Origin: Avena insularis
Taxonomy: Eukaryota > Streptophyta > Magnoliopsida > Poales > Poaceae
Assembly (NCBI GenBank): GCA_023614405.1
Contig: JAJUPC010000225.1
Span: 434,001 to 498,000 of the forward strand
Direction of reading: 5' to 3'
Length of the DNA: 64,000 nt
The number at the start of each line of letters is the position of its first letter. Within the stretch, counting starts at the first letter, position 1. This document shows, piece by piece, positions 33,888 through 44,980 of the stretch. Under the pieces are notes generated by a model, which saw only the letters and a program-made list of their open reading frames with translations, made no database searches and was not told the origin of the DNA. Both the position numbers and the translations under genes were made by a program.

Positions 33888-34522
33888 AATGATTTTTCTT
33901 GTTTTTGTTTTGTATTCTAATGTCATTGAAGTTGATGTCTCAAAAGTTTATTACATACGAGATTTTCACATACCTATCAATGTTAGTGAACTTATTAGTT
34001 TTCATGGGTTGGCGGTTTTCTGGTCGCTTTGTGAAAGACTTTTCTACCATTGCTTGCCCTCTCAACGAATTGACCAAAAAAATGTCACATTCGTTTGGGG
34101 CAAAGCACAACAAAACGCGTTTGATGAACTCAGAAAGAGGCTCACCGAAGCACCACTCCTCGCTTTACCGGATTAAAAACTTTTGAGATCGAGTGTGACG
34201 CTAGTGGTATTGGCATTGGAGGCGTCGGTATGCAAAATGGGCGTCCTATTGCATACCATAGTGAGAAACTTGATGGCTGCCTTAACTATCAATTTATGAC
34301 AAGAGCTTTTTGCCTTGGTTCGTGTCCTTCAAGTGTGGCAACACTACCTTTGGCCCAAAGAATTTATCATCCATTCCGCCATGGTCGTTGAAATATCTTA
34401 AGAGCCAAGCCAATTTGAGTAAAAAGGCCGTAAATGGGTTGAGTTCATGGAATCTTTTCCTTACATTGTCAAATGCAGGAAGGGCAAATAAAAGCGTAAT
34501 GGCAGACGCCTTGTCTACATAA
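33888..34522 (+). pseudogene. pol: RT thumb and RNase H remnant of element B
   Basis: Begins within the end of RT (IEVDVSKV, INVSELISFHGLA), then FVKDFSTIACPLNELTK and NVTFVWGKAQQNAFDEL, RNase H start IECDASGIGIGG in the next frame (34188-34235), [18 protein letters not shown] and QANLSK, and MADALST near 34515. The RT palm with YFDD is absent. Frames change at least four times. Confidence 0.8.
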
Positions 34523-34579
34523 AAACATGAACCTTCTTCTGCGACTCAAAGTAAATGTCTTGGGTCTTGATGACATCAA

Positions 34580-35457
34580 ATCTTTATGCTGAGTCAGGAC
34601 CCATTCTTTGGATTAATTTTTACAAAGTGTTCAATAGCAAAGGGATTGATTATTTCTATTTGCATAAGGGTTTTCTTTTCAAATAAAACAAGCTTTGCAT
34701 TCCGAAGTCGTCTCTCCAAATTTTGCTTCTTCAAGAGTCCCATGGTGGAGGTCTTATGGGTCACTTTGGCCGTGACAAGACATATGACATGCTATCCACT
34801 CACTACTTTTGGCCAAAGATGAAGCCTTGACGTGGAACACCAAGTCCAACGATGCACTACATGTATCAAGCTAAGTCTAAGTCTAACCCCTTTGGTCTTT
34901 ATATGCCATTACCTATTCCTCATGCACCTTGGTCGGACATTAGCATGGACTTTGTCTTAGGATTGCCTAGATCTAAGCATGGACATGATTCTATATTTGT
35001 GGTAGTGGATCGCTTTTCCAAAATGGCACACTTCATTCCGTGCCATAATACGATGATGCTTCACATGTAGCAAATTTGTTTTCGAAATAATTTGGCTACA
35101 CGGTGTACCAAGAACAATCGTCTCTGACCGCGATGTCAAATTCATGAGCTACATTTGGAAGACACTAATGGCCAAGCTCGGCATCAAGCTCCTATTCTCG
35201 TCCGCCTCGCATCCTCAAACTGATGGACAAACCGAGGTCGTCAACCGAAGCCTTGGCACACTTTTCCGCGTGTTGATAAAGAAGAATCTTAAAGATTGGG
35301 AGGAATGCATCCCTGCATGAGTTCTCCTACAACCGCGCCAAACACTCCACCACCATGAGGAGCCCGTTCATGATCGTCTATGGATTCGAGCCTCTCACCG
35401 CGCTCGACATATTACCTCTTCCTCTACACGACCGCACCAACATGGACGTTGACAAGC
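34580..35457 (+). pseudogene. pol: Integrase of element B, N-terminal and core
   Basis: Zinc-domain remnant [16 protein letters not shown] at 34745-34800. Core: frame 34852-35070 with [27 protein letters not shown] (catalytic Asp) and [21 protein letters not shown]. Then [12 protein letters not shown] (second Asp) and [12 protein letters not shown] (third acidic residue region) in other frames, and SPFMIVYGFEPLTALDILPLP to 35457. Cut by an A-family LTR at 35458 (target CAAGC). The tail resumes at 44611. Confidence 0.85.
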
Positions 35458-36363
35458 TGATGTGGACATCCCTTCTATTGATACAACCGTTGTACCTACA
35501 GCAACACACATACAAGGACCCATCACAAGATCTCGTGCCAAACAACTTAACTATCAGGTACTTTCGTTTCTTGGAACTATTCCTCACATACATGAGAATA
35601 TGATGCTGCCTAAATCAGATGTATTTCTTACTCTTCGGAATGATGGACCAAGCATGGATGAGAGGGACAAGCATTGGAGCATGGCCATGCATGGAGATGG
35701 CAGCAAGCGTGTGATGATCCAAGAGAAGGCAACGGATGAGGATTTCAGAACTTTGAGGCCACCATAATGAAGAAAGAAGGCTTGGACGAAATATTCAAGA
35801 TCAATACTTCACGAATTCGTCCATAGCTTAATATGGTGTTGCGACACCTTTTACTTTGGGCCAGGCCCATGTAATTTTCGCAGGATTTTAATTAGCCACT
35901 TTTTAGAGTCCGTATTTGAGGGGAAAAGGACTTCTAGGGTTGGATTCGGACACCACTTCCATGGCTGGCGAAACCCCTGCTTCGCCCATAAATACTCCCC
36001 ATAGCCGTCCCCTAGACTCGGATTTTGTTTAGACATTAAGTTAGCCATAGTCACAACCGCCCAAGGCTCGGCGTCATGAGGCCTCTTGTACGCACCTATT
36101 CAGGATCCCACCTCTTCAATAAAGCTTTCCTCTTAATCCAATATCTTGATTGCAATATTGGTTCTTACTTGTTCTCGATTTCAGGTAGGAATTAAGACCC
36201 TCGCTGGTCGGCTGATCGTGTTCCGCATGATCGGTAACCTCGAGGAGATTGGCCTAGCGATTGCATTGGCGCTCGTGCTTTCGCCGTGTAGTCGGATCAT
36301 CAAGCCGAACTCCACCAAATTGATTATCTTCATCTCATGAAGATCGGACACCTTTGCCCTATC
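35458..36363 (+). repeat. Family-A LTR followed by B tail (solo-like)
   Basis: TGATGTGGACATCCC to TTGCCCTATC. Preceded by CAAGC (35453-35457). It is followed not by a PBS but by the tail of B integrase, exactly what would follow the 3' LTR of A. It therefore behaves as a solo LTR in a duplicated copy of the site. Confidence 0.85.
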
Positions 36364-36722
36364 TGGCGTGCCCAAGCAATGAAAAAGTTACATGAAGACA
36401 CAAGAGCTACGATCGAGCAACAAGTACTTCGCCAAGCATCACGGCTAAACAAGAACAAGAAAGAGATGATCTTCGAAGAAGGCGATCTTGTGTGGATACA
36501 CTTGAGCAAGACCGCTTTCCCAATAATGCGACTCAAGCTCAAACCAAGGGAGATGGCCTTCAAGGTCCTCAAAGAATCAACAACAACGCGCCATCATCGA
36601 TATCCCAACATGAAAGTACCTTGTGAGCCCGGCGTTCAATGTCAAGGACCTTTCACCCTACCATGGAGATGAAGTTGAGAAGGTTGAAGAGTCGAGGACG
36701 ACTCTTTCCCAAGGGGGGGAGC
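36364..36722 (+). pseudogene. Duplicate of B integrase tail and purine tract
   Basis: Matches 44611-44980: AQAMKKLHEDTRATIEQQVLRQ, KEMIFEEGDLVWIHLSK, then the remaining codons and purine tract CCCAAGGGGGGGAGC. It differs mainly by single-base losses in homopolymers (GGGG to GGG, CCCC to CC, AAAA to AAA), which break the frame. Confidence 0.85.
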
Positions 36723-37657
36723 TGATGCAGCCCGTCCTACGGATGCGTCTACATCCCCGCCAACTAGTCCCCCAAGTGGACCGGTGACCCGTGCTTGGGC
36801 CAAGCTCCTACAAGCTAAGGTTAACTCGCTCATCTCCTCGTGTGATTTCAATACACCCTTGGATGGCTTGCTACTTCATTCCCAAACCCTGTGCATTCTC
36901 AGCAATGAACCCAATGAAGCATCGCCAAGGGAGGGACCAAAGGAAACCCGAGGAGATTCGCGAACAAACGGCACCGGGCCGGCGAATCGGTTCCCTCATG
37001 GAACCTCCGTGTGAGCCGATCGTCCGGCCTCCTCGCCGCTAATCTCGGCCACGACCGGAATCTCCCGGCGACGATCGAAATCCTGTTCAGTAAGGCTTTC
37101 CGGTTCACGACCGGAAATATCGGTCGCCACCAGAATTTCCGGCGACCACTCCAGCGCCGCCGGGTCCCTCGCCGGAAATCCCCAGAGCCAAGTGAACTTT
37201 CGGGCTTGACCCGTGTAGCCCCTTATTTTGCCTAGACTTTACCGTTTCGTACCTAAACTACCCCTGTTTATGTGGTTGTCCTATAAATAGCCCCCACCCT
37301 CTATTGTAAACCATAGACTTGGATAATTGTAGTTGAAGACACCCCTTGAGGATCTATCAACTATTTGTCTCATGCTCCTTGACAAGGAGCACCAAATTAT
37401 CCATAAACCTCTTGGATTTTGCCTCGTGCGTTCAAGTTGTACAAGTCCTTGGGATCTCGGTGTCTCATGCCCAAGTAGTCAAGATCTCATCAAGCCTCTC
37501 ACCCCCGTTGTTGGCCGTGGGAGAGTGTCTTGCCCAACGCCGATCCTAGGGATTGTGTTGGACCGGTTGCCACCGGCGTGAGCTATCGGCTTGTATCGTG
37601 TTTTCGTATTTGTGTGTTCATCGAGTTCTTCGCGTGTGTGTTCGTGGATTTCGTCCC
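36723..37657 (+). repeat. Duplicate partial LTR of family B
   Basis: First ~935 bases of LTR_B, including TATAAATAG at 37282-37290. It stops at TTCGTCCCCTT and switches to the last part of LTR_A. The shared CTT at the switch is a 3-base microhomology. Confidence 0.88.
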
Positions 37658-37895
37658 CTTAATCCGCAATATCTTGATTACAATATTGGTTCTTACTTGT
37701 TCTCGATTTCAGGTAGGAATTAAGACTCTCGCTGGTCAGGCTGATCGTGTTCCCGCAGGATCGGTAACCTCCAGGAGATTGGCCTAGCGATTGCATTGGC
37801 GCTCGTGCTCGCACGTGTAGTCGGATCGTCAAGCCGAACTCCACCAAATCGATTATCTTCATCTCATCGAAAGATCGGACACCTTTGCCCTATCA
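37658..37895 (+). repeat. 3' part of 5' LTR of element A
   Basis: Last 238 bases of LTR_A, from TAATCCGCAATATC to TTTGCCCTATCA, directly followed by the PBS. Confidence 0.9.
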
Positions 37896-37914
37896 AGTGG
37901 TATCAGATTTCAGG
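37896..37914 (+). promoter_or_regulatory. PBS of element A
   Basis: AGTGGTATCAGATTTCAGG. TGGTATCAGA matches the complement of the initiator Met-tRNA end. The same string forms the spacers of the LTR_A array at 4910, 6087 and 7006. Confidence 0.9.
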
Positions 37915-39003
37915 TTGCTCGGTGAGATTTTACTGTTTTCGTAGATTAGATCTGTTTTTACCTATAACCCACGAAAAAGCCAAAAACAACGTTAGAGTTT
38001 AGATCCATCCCATAACCAATCTACGCCTCGCATTATCTTTTCAGTTTTTGCATTGTTGAATTTGTGTCTACATCGTCGCGTCGAGTTGCTGGTCTTAGTG
38101 TCTCGTCCCTTAGAGTTTTGAGTTACGATCATACTAGTCACATACACTTTCGCGATCACGCCACCATATTCGCTGCCATATACCCAGCCACCATAAACCT
38201 AAAACTCCACCACCGCCTTCCTCTGCGACACGGATCCGATCACCTATCCTGCGGCATGAGTCGAGTTGAGTTATTGTTTCCTAGTTATTTCTTTTACTTT
38301 CCTTCTTTGTTGTTCCGTGTTCAGCTAAAGTCGAGTCGAGCTCGAGTTGATTCGTAAGTCGAGAAGGAGAGCAAAAAAGTCTAGAACCGCCTCCAAAAAT
38401 TTTACGGCTATCTTGTTTTTTCGACCAGGGATCACTTTTCTCCATCGGCCGTTATAGCGATATTTTTTGGCGCTTTGCCTTTCGAACAAAATAAAAAATT
38501 GAATTTTTTTGGGGCTAACCTATTTTTAGACCCCGTAGATCAGGTCTAGACACTCACCATCATAGTGATTTTCCACCTCTCGGTTCACTTTTCAGGGTGC
38601 CATATCATCATACATTGCTTGTTGTGTCGCGTCGTGACATCATTGGTGATCTAGGCTCGCGTCTCTAATGCAGTCTAGCCTAGGACCAACCTGATGCCGT
38701 CGTTGAGCATTCTTTCAACTTTTGCATTGCTGTTTTGATAATTGCTAACCCCCTTTGCTAAGCCTTCCCAGAGCTCCACAGATATTCTCCACATGCGGTG
38801 TTTTGACTCCTGGTAATCGCTTGGTTCAATCTCTGGACCTACTGATCCTCGCGGTTGCACATCGCCTTTTCCTGCTGTTTGGTAAGAACTTGTAAGAGCT
38901 TCGTATATTGCTTGATGGATTCTGGCGTGCGCCACCATATTTCCGTAGTATATACATGCTTTTAAGGACTAACCATGCCGGATACCAGCGTAACCTGCCA
39001 CAA
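37915..39003 (+). other. Leader of element A
   Basis: About 1.1 kb without a supported gene. The short frames (38064-38357 plus, 38675-38938 minus) have no recognisable motif. Confidence 0.6.
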
Positions 39004-40490
39004 TGACGAGCGAAGAACTACATGCCCTTCTCCGCTCTCTTGGTCGATCGTCTTTGAAGAGCGTGGAATCTGGCGCCTAGGGAGTTTGACACCAAGCTCA
39101 CCAGCGCCATGGACAAGATCGATGGACTCGAGAAATCCTTCAACGCCAAGCTTGAGCGTTCGGTTCAAGGAGCTTTTGAGCAATTTGCCCGCACCCGCAC
39201 CGCACCCACATGGAGCCACGGCGCATTACGATCCGCAATTGACTGCTGGTTGATTTGCCGCCGCACCCGGCGGACTACGCTGCGGTGGCCTTTTGAGACT
39301 TCCACCGCTTCTTTGCGACATTGAGACAAACAGGTACTACTATGACCCGATGGCGGCGATCATTTGTGAGGAGGTTGAACAACCTCCACGAGCTGCTGGC
39401 CGTCCCGACATTACTACCATAGCTTCGACCACCGATCGTGATGATGATCATGTTGCAAATCTTAAATTAAATATTCCATCTTTGGAGGTAAATATAATCT
39501 GATGCATATCTTACATGGGAGATGGAAGTAGAACAACGTTTGCATGCTTAAAATATCCTGAGAATATGCATGTTAGTGCTGCTACATGTGAATTTACTAA
39601 ATTTGCTTCCCTTTGGTGGTATGAGTATTGTCGTTTAAATCCTACTACTATTCCTAGTACTTGGACTGCTTTAAAAACTGCTATGCGTGTTCGTTTTGTA
39701 CCTCCCACTTATCAACGTGATTTACTAAACAATCGACACGTTTAGAGCAAGGAAAAATTCTGTGAAAAGTATTATCGGGAATTGCAAGCGGGGATGGTTC
39801 GGTGTGGTCTTGTTGAATCTAATGACCAAATGCTTGCACATTTCTTTGGTGGATTAAACAAGGACATTCAGCACATCTTAGATTATAAGGAATATAATTC
39901 TATCACTCATTTGTTTCATCTTGCTTGCAAAGCTGAACGTGAAGTGCAGGATGTAAACACCATGGAGGATGACTATTAATTCTGCGTCGCACATCCACTT
40001 GAACATCCAGACAATCAAGCGCCTCCTGGTGCTTAGCCACCAGCTACTACCACATCCAAAGGCCCCCACAAGATTTCCATGCTACTCCACCATCATCCAA
40101 TGCTCACTTTCGTAGTGCATCTTCTATGGCTTCCACGGGTAAGACAAAGGATATACAATGCCACAAGTGCTGGGGTTTTGGTCATATTGAGAGCGATGCA
40201 CAACACAGCGATGTGATGATGGTCGAGAAGATGGTCGTGATTCAGCGAGTGACTTTGATGAAGATACCTTGGCCCTTATTTACGCTCGAGATGGAGACAA
40301 TTACGATCTTGATGAAGAGCAGAGGTAATGGGGCTGAAGCTGCTGATCAATACAAGAGCTTAATTACACAGCGTGTGTTGAGTGTGCAATTGAGCAAATC
40401 TGAGCAAGATCAGCGCCACAACCTGTTCCAAACACGTGGTGTTGTCAAGGAAAAGAAACTATCTGGATCATCATTGATGGAGGAGTTGTA
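39004..40490 (+). pseudogene. gag: gag of element A
   Basis: Begins near 39004 (MTSEELHALLRS-like in one frame). DKIDGLEKSFNAKLE at 39109 suggests a coiled coil. Core pieces: ENMHVSAATCEFTKFASLWW, RVRFVPPTYQRDLLN (39515-39745) and MLAHFFGGLNKDIQHIL (39782-39979). Zinc knuckle CHKCWGFGHIESDA at 40160-40200 has C-x2-C-x4-H, with the final Cys replaced by Ala. At least four frameshifts. Confidence 0.8.
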
Positions 40491-40860
40491 ATAATCTGGC
40501 GGTGTTGACATGGTAGAGAAGCTTGCGCTTCCCACAAGACAACGCCCACATTCATATTACATCCAATGGTTTGAGAGTTCTCGCAAGATCAAGGTAACAA
40601 GAGCGATGCAGCGTGCATTTTACTATTGGTACATATTCTGATTTTGTTGATTGTGATGTTGTACCTATGCAAGCTTGTTCTTTGTTACTTGGTGAACCAT
40701 AACAATTCGATAGAGAATCTGTTCATAATGGCAAAACTAATCACTATTCTCTTATGCATGATGGAAAGAAAATTGGTCTAAAACCTATGACTCCGAATAA
40801 ATTTTAAAGATGATCTTGCTAGAGCTAGTAGAGCTAAAAGCGAGGAGACAAATAAAGTTA
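40440..40860 (+). pseudogene. pol: Protease of element A
   Basis: IIIDGG at about 40465 keeps the catalytic Asp. Then, in broken frames, a VDCDVV-like stretch, a CSLLLGE-like stretch (40675-40700, where the family has LLGRPWQ), NHYSLMHDGKKI and LKPMTP. Stops and frameshifts abolish function. Confidence 0.7.
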
Positions 40861-42154
40861 GAATCAGTTGTTCTGCAGATTTTATACCACCAAAGAACAC
40901 TAAATCTGATTCTACACATGCTACTGAAATTCGTTTGAAAAGTCCATGTATGCTTGCAAATAAAATTGATATTGCTGAACTAGATATAAACAATACTCAA
41001 TGTTATGCAATTGTCTGCAAAGAGGTTTTGTTTTCATTTGAGGATATGCCTCCTTCTTTGCCGCTATTGCTAACCTTTTGCGAGGAATATGAGGGCGTCT
41101 TTCCGCTAAGCTGCCACGGGACTACCTCCTATTAGAGGAATTGAGCACCAAATTGATCTAATTCCTGGTGCCCACGTTGCCCAACATGCGCCATATAGAA
41201 CCAATCTAGAGGAGACAAAAGAGATACAACGCTAAATTCAGGAACTACTCGGCGGAGATCATATTAAATGAGTCCCTTAGCCCTGTCTTTGTTCCTATTA
41301 TTTTGGTACCTAAGAAAGATGGTTCTTCGCGCATGTGTACTGATTGTAGAGCTACCAATAATATCACTATTCGATATCGTCATCCTATTCCACGTTTAGA
41401 TGACATGCTTGATGAATTGAGTGGCTCTACCATGTTTTCTAAAGTTGATTTGCGTAGTGGTTACCACCAGATTCGTATGAAATTAGGAGATGAATGGAAA
41501 ACAGCATTTAAAACTAAGTTCGGTTTATATGAGTGGTTAGTAATGCCGTTTGGTTTAACTAATGCACCTAGCACTTTCATGTGATTAATGAACGAAGTTT
41601 TATGTGCTTTCATTGGGCGTTTTGTGGTAGTCTACTTTGATGATATTCTGATTTATAGTAAATCTTTAGAGGATCATTTGGACCATTTACGTGTTGTTTT
41701 CAATGCTTTACGTGATGCACGTTTGCTTGGTAACCTTGAGAAGTGCACCTTTTGCACCAATCGAGTTGCGTTTCTTGGCTATGTTGTTGCATCACAGGGT
41801 ATTGAAGTGGATCCAGCCAAGATTGAAGCTATTGAGAATTGGTACATGGCCAAAGCGGTCACACAAGTGAGGAGTTTTCTTGGCCTCGCTGGTTTTTATA
41901 GGCGCTTTGTCAAAGACTTTGGATCAATTGTCGCGTCGGTGAATGAGCTTACCAAGAAGGATGTGCCCTTTGTTTGGGGGGATGCACAACAACAGGCCTT
42001 CGTCATATTAAAAGATAAGTTAACACATGCTCCCTTACTCCAACTTCCTGATTTTACTAAGACTTTTGAGCTTGAATGGGATGCTAGTGGAATTGGTTTG
42101 GGAGGGGTGTTATTACAAGAGGAAAACACATTGCATATTTTAGTGAGAAATTGA
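40861..42154 (+). pseudogene. pol: Reverse transcriptase and RNase H start of element A
   Basis: Connection sequence to 41140, then RT fingers ([18 protein letters not shown], 41303), [31 protein letters not shown], a TGA at 41582-41584 replacing the usual Arg codon, then VVVYFDDILIYSK with the intact YFDD catalytic box (41627-41665) and LGNLEKCTFCTNRVAFLGYVV. RNase H begins LEWDASGIGLGGVLLQE near 42075. Apart from the one stop, 41303-42154 is open in one frame, the best preserved RT in the window. Confidence 0.92.
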
Positions 42155-43688
42155 GTGGGGCTAGTGAACTATTCTACTTATGATAAAGAATTATGTCGTT
42201 GGTTAGGACATTAGAAACTTGGCAACATTATCTATGGCCTAAGGAATTTTTATTCATTACGATCATGAATCTTTGAATCATATTAAGTAGTCAAGCTAAG
42301 TTGAATAAATCGTCATGCAAAGTGGGTTGAATTTATTGAGTCTTTTCCTTATGTTATCAAACACAAAAGGGTAAAGATAATATTATTGCTAATGCTTTGT
42401 CGCCGTTATGCTTTGTTATCTCAACTTGACTTCAAAATATTTGGATTGGAAACTATTAAGGAACAATATGTGCATGATGCTGAATTTAAAGATGTGTTTG
42501 GAATTGTAGAGATGGTAGAACTTGGAACAAGTTAGTCTTCAATGATGGATTTGTGTTCGTGCTAACAAACTATGCATTCGAGATAGTTACATTAGTCTTT
42601 TGTTTATTACGGGAGGAGCATGGAGGAGGATTGATGGGACACTTTGGTGTCGAAGGCGGAGGATGTTCTTCTGCACACTTCTTTTGGCCACGTGTATCGT
42701 CGAGATGTTGAGAGATTTGTGGCCTGCTTTTCTACTTGTCAAAAAGCTAAGTCTCGCCTTAATCCACATGGTTTATATATGCCTCTTCCTGTTCCTAGTG
42801 TTCCTTGGGAGGATATTTCTATGGACTTTGTTTTGGGATTGCCACGAACACGAAGGGAGGATAGTATTTTTGTTGTTGTGGATCGGTTTTCTAAGATGGC
42901 ACACTTTATTCCTTGTCATAAAAGCGGATGATCTGCGCATATTGCTGATTTGTTCTTTCATTGAAATTGTTAGTTTGCATGGTGTGCCAAATACTATTGT
43001 CTCTGATCGTGATACTAAATTTCTTAGCCACTTTTGGAGATGTTTATGGGCTAAGTTGGGGACTAAATTGCTCTTTAGTACTACATGTCATCCCCTAAGC
43101 GATGGTCAAACTGAAGTAGTAAATAGAACTTTGTCTACTATGTTGCGGGTTGTTTTAAAGAAGAACTTAAAATTGTGGAAGAGTGTTTACCTCATATAGA
43201 ATTTGCTTATAATCGTTCCTGCATTCTACCACAAAGATGTGCCCAGTTGTGATTGTGTATGGTTTTGTTCCTCGTGCACCTATTGATTTATTGCCTTTAC
43301 CTTCTTGATTGCAACATAATTTGGATGCTACTGGCAGCTGAAATGATATTAAACTTGCATAAGACTACTAAAGATAACATTGAATACATGAATGCTAAGT
43401 ATAAACTTGCTGGGGATAAAGGGAGAAAGCATGTTGTGTTTGATGTTGGCGATCTTGTTTTGTTACATTTGCGTAAAGATCGTTTTCCTGATTTACATGA
43501 AGTCTAAGTTAATGCCACGTGCTGCTGGTCCCTTTAAGGTGTTAGAAAATAAATGATAATGCATATAAACTTGAGTTACTGCGGACTTTAGTGCAGTTAG
43601 TCCTCGTTTAACATTGCAGATTTGAAGCCTTACTTTGGTGAGGAAGATGAGATTACGTCGAGGGCGACTTCAATTCAAGAAGGGGAGC
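42155..43688 (+). pseudogene. pol: RNase H end and integrase of element A
   Basis: RNase H remainder ([14 protein letters not shown], HAKWVEFIESFPYVI-like, IANALS-like) to 42420 in several frames. Integrase zinc domain: [12 protein letters not shown] at 42625, then [16 protein letters not shown]. Core: [66 protein letters not shown]-terminal: GDLVLLHLRKDRFPDL, then GPFKVLE. Purine tract AATTCAAGAAGGGGAGCA at 43671-43688. Four or more frameshifts. Confidence 0.88.
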
Positions 43689-44610
43689 ATGATGTGGACA
43701 TCCCTTCTATTGATACAACCGTTGTACCTACAACAACACATACAAGGACCCATCACAAGATCTCGTGCCAAACAACTTAACTTCTCGGTACTTTCGTTTC
43801 TTGGAACTATTCCTCACATACATGAGAATATGATGCTGCCTAAATCAGATGTATTTCTTACTCTTAGGAATGATGGACCAAGCATGGATGAGAGAGACAA
43901 GCATTGGAGCATGGCCATGCATGGAGATGGCAGCAAGCGTGTGATGATCCAAGAGAAGGCCACGGATGAGGATTTCAGAACTTTGAGGCCACCATAATGA
44001 AGAAAGAAGGCTTGGACGAAATATTCAAGATCAATACTTCACGAATTCGTCCATAGCTTAATATGGTGCCGCGGCACCTTTTACTTTGGGCCAGGCCCAT
44101 GTAATTTTCGCAGGATTTTAATTAGCCACTTTTTAGAGTCCGTATTTGAGGGGAAAAGGACTTCTAGGGTTGGATTCGGCCACCACTTCCATGGCTGGCC
44201 GAAACCCCACCTTTTTGCCCTTAAATACTCCCCATAGCCGTCCCCCTAGACTCGGATTTTGTTTAGACATTAAGTTAGCCATAGTCGCAACTTCGCCAAG
44301 GCTCGAGCGTCGCAGAGGCCTCTTGTACTTCGCACCTATTCAGGATCCCACCTCTTCAATAAAGCTTTCCTCTTAATCCACAATATCTTGATTGCAATAT
44401 TGGTTCTTACTTGTTCTCGATTTCAGGTAGGAATTAAGACCCTCGCTGGTCAGGCTGATCGTGTTCCCGCATGATCGGTAACCTCCAGGAGATTGGCCTA
44501 GCGATTGCATTGGCGCTCGTGCTCGCACGTGTAGTCGGATCATTAAGCCCGAACTCCACCAAATCGATTATCTTCATCTCATCGAAAGATCGGACACCTT
44601 TTCCCTATCA
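43689..44610 (+). repeat. 3' LTR of element A
   Basis: TGATGTGGACATCCC to TTTTCCCTATCA, 922 bases. TTAAATACTCC promoter-like motif at 44221 and AATAAA signal at 44358-44363. The first 309 bases are open in frame from the end of pol (frame 43635-43997), encoding GPITRSRAKQLN...SFLGTIP and LRNDGPSMDERDK. Confidence 0.93.
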
Positions 44611-44869
44611 CAAGCGTGCCCAAGCAATGAAAAAGTTACATGAAGACACAAGAGCTACGATCGAGCAACAAGTCCTTCGCCAAGCATCACGGCTAAACAA
44701 GAACAAGAAAGAGATGATCTTCGAAGAAGGCGATCTTGTGTGGATACACTTGAGCAAAGACCGCTTTCCCAATAATCGCGACTCCAAGCTCAAACCAAGG
44801 GGAGATGGCCCCTTCAAGGTCCTCAAAAGAATCAACAACAACGCATACATCATCGATATCCCAACATGA
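44611..44869 (+). pseudogene. pol: Integrase tail of element B
   Basis: Continuation of 34580-35457 after the A insertion. RAQAMKKLHEDTRATIEQQ, KEMIFEEGDLVWIHLSKDRFP, GDGPFKVLKRINNNAYIIDIP, the usual GPF/Y C-terminal module. A stop follows; the last codons in another frame read SPTFNVKDLSPYHGEDE and SRTTLSQGGS up to the purine tract (44961-44980). Confidence 0.88.
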
Positions 44870-44980
44870 AAGTACCTTGTGAGCCCGACGTTCAATGTCA
44901 AGGACCTTTCACCCTACCATGGAGAAGATGAAGTTGAGAAGGTTGAAGAGTCGAGGACGACTCTTTCCCAAGGGGGGAGC

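Larger units (their letters stand above)
35458..44610 (+). mobile_element. Element A: CRM-like gypsy with rearranged 5' end
   Basis: LTR_A at both ends, CAAGC at 35453-35457 and 44611-44615. The internal region 37896-43688 has PBS, leader, gag, protease, RT, RNase H, integrase and purine tract in normal order. The 5' LTR is in two pieces: a whole LTR at 35458 and the last 238 bases at 37658, separated by a copy of the B tail. Confidence 0.88.

Noticed and set aside
38064..38938. ORFs in the leader of element A
   Set aside because: Short, no motif, located between PBS and gag where untranslated leader is expected.
35458..44610. Centromere marker because A, B and F are CRM-like
   Set aside because: Clade membership is judged from pol motifs only. 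No CR motif, centromere satellite or tandem satellite array is visible.
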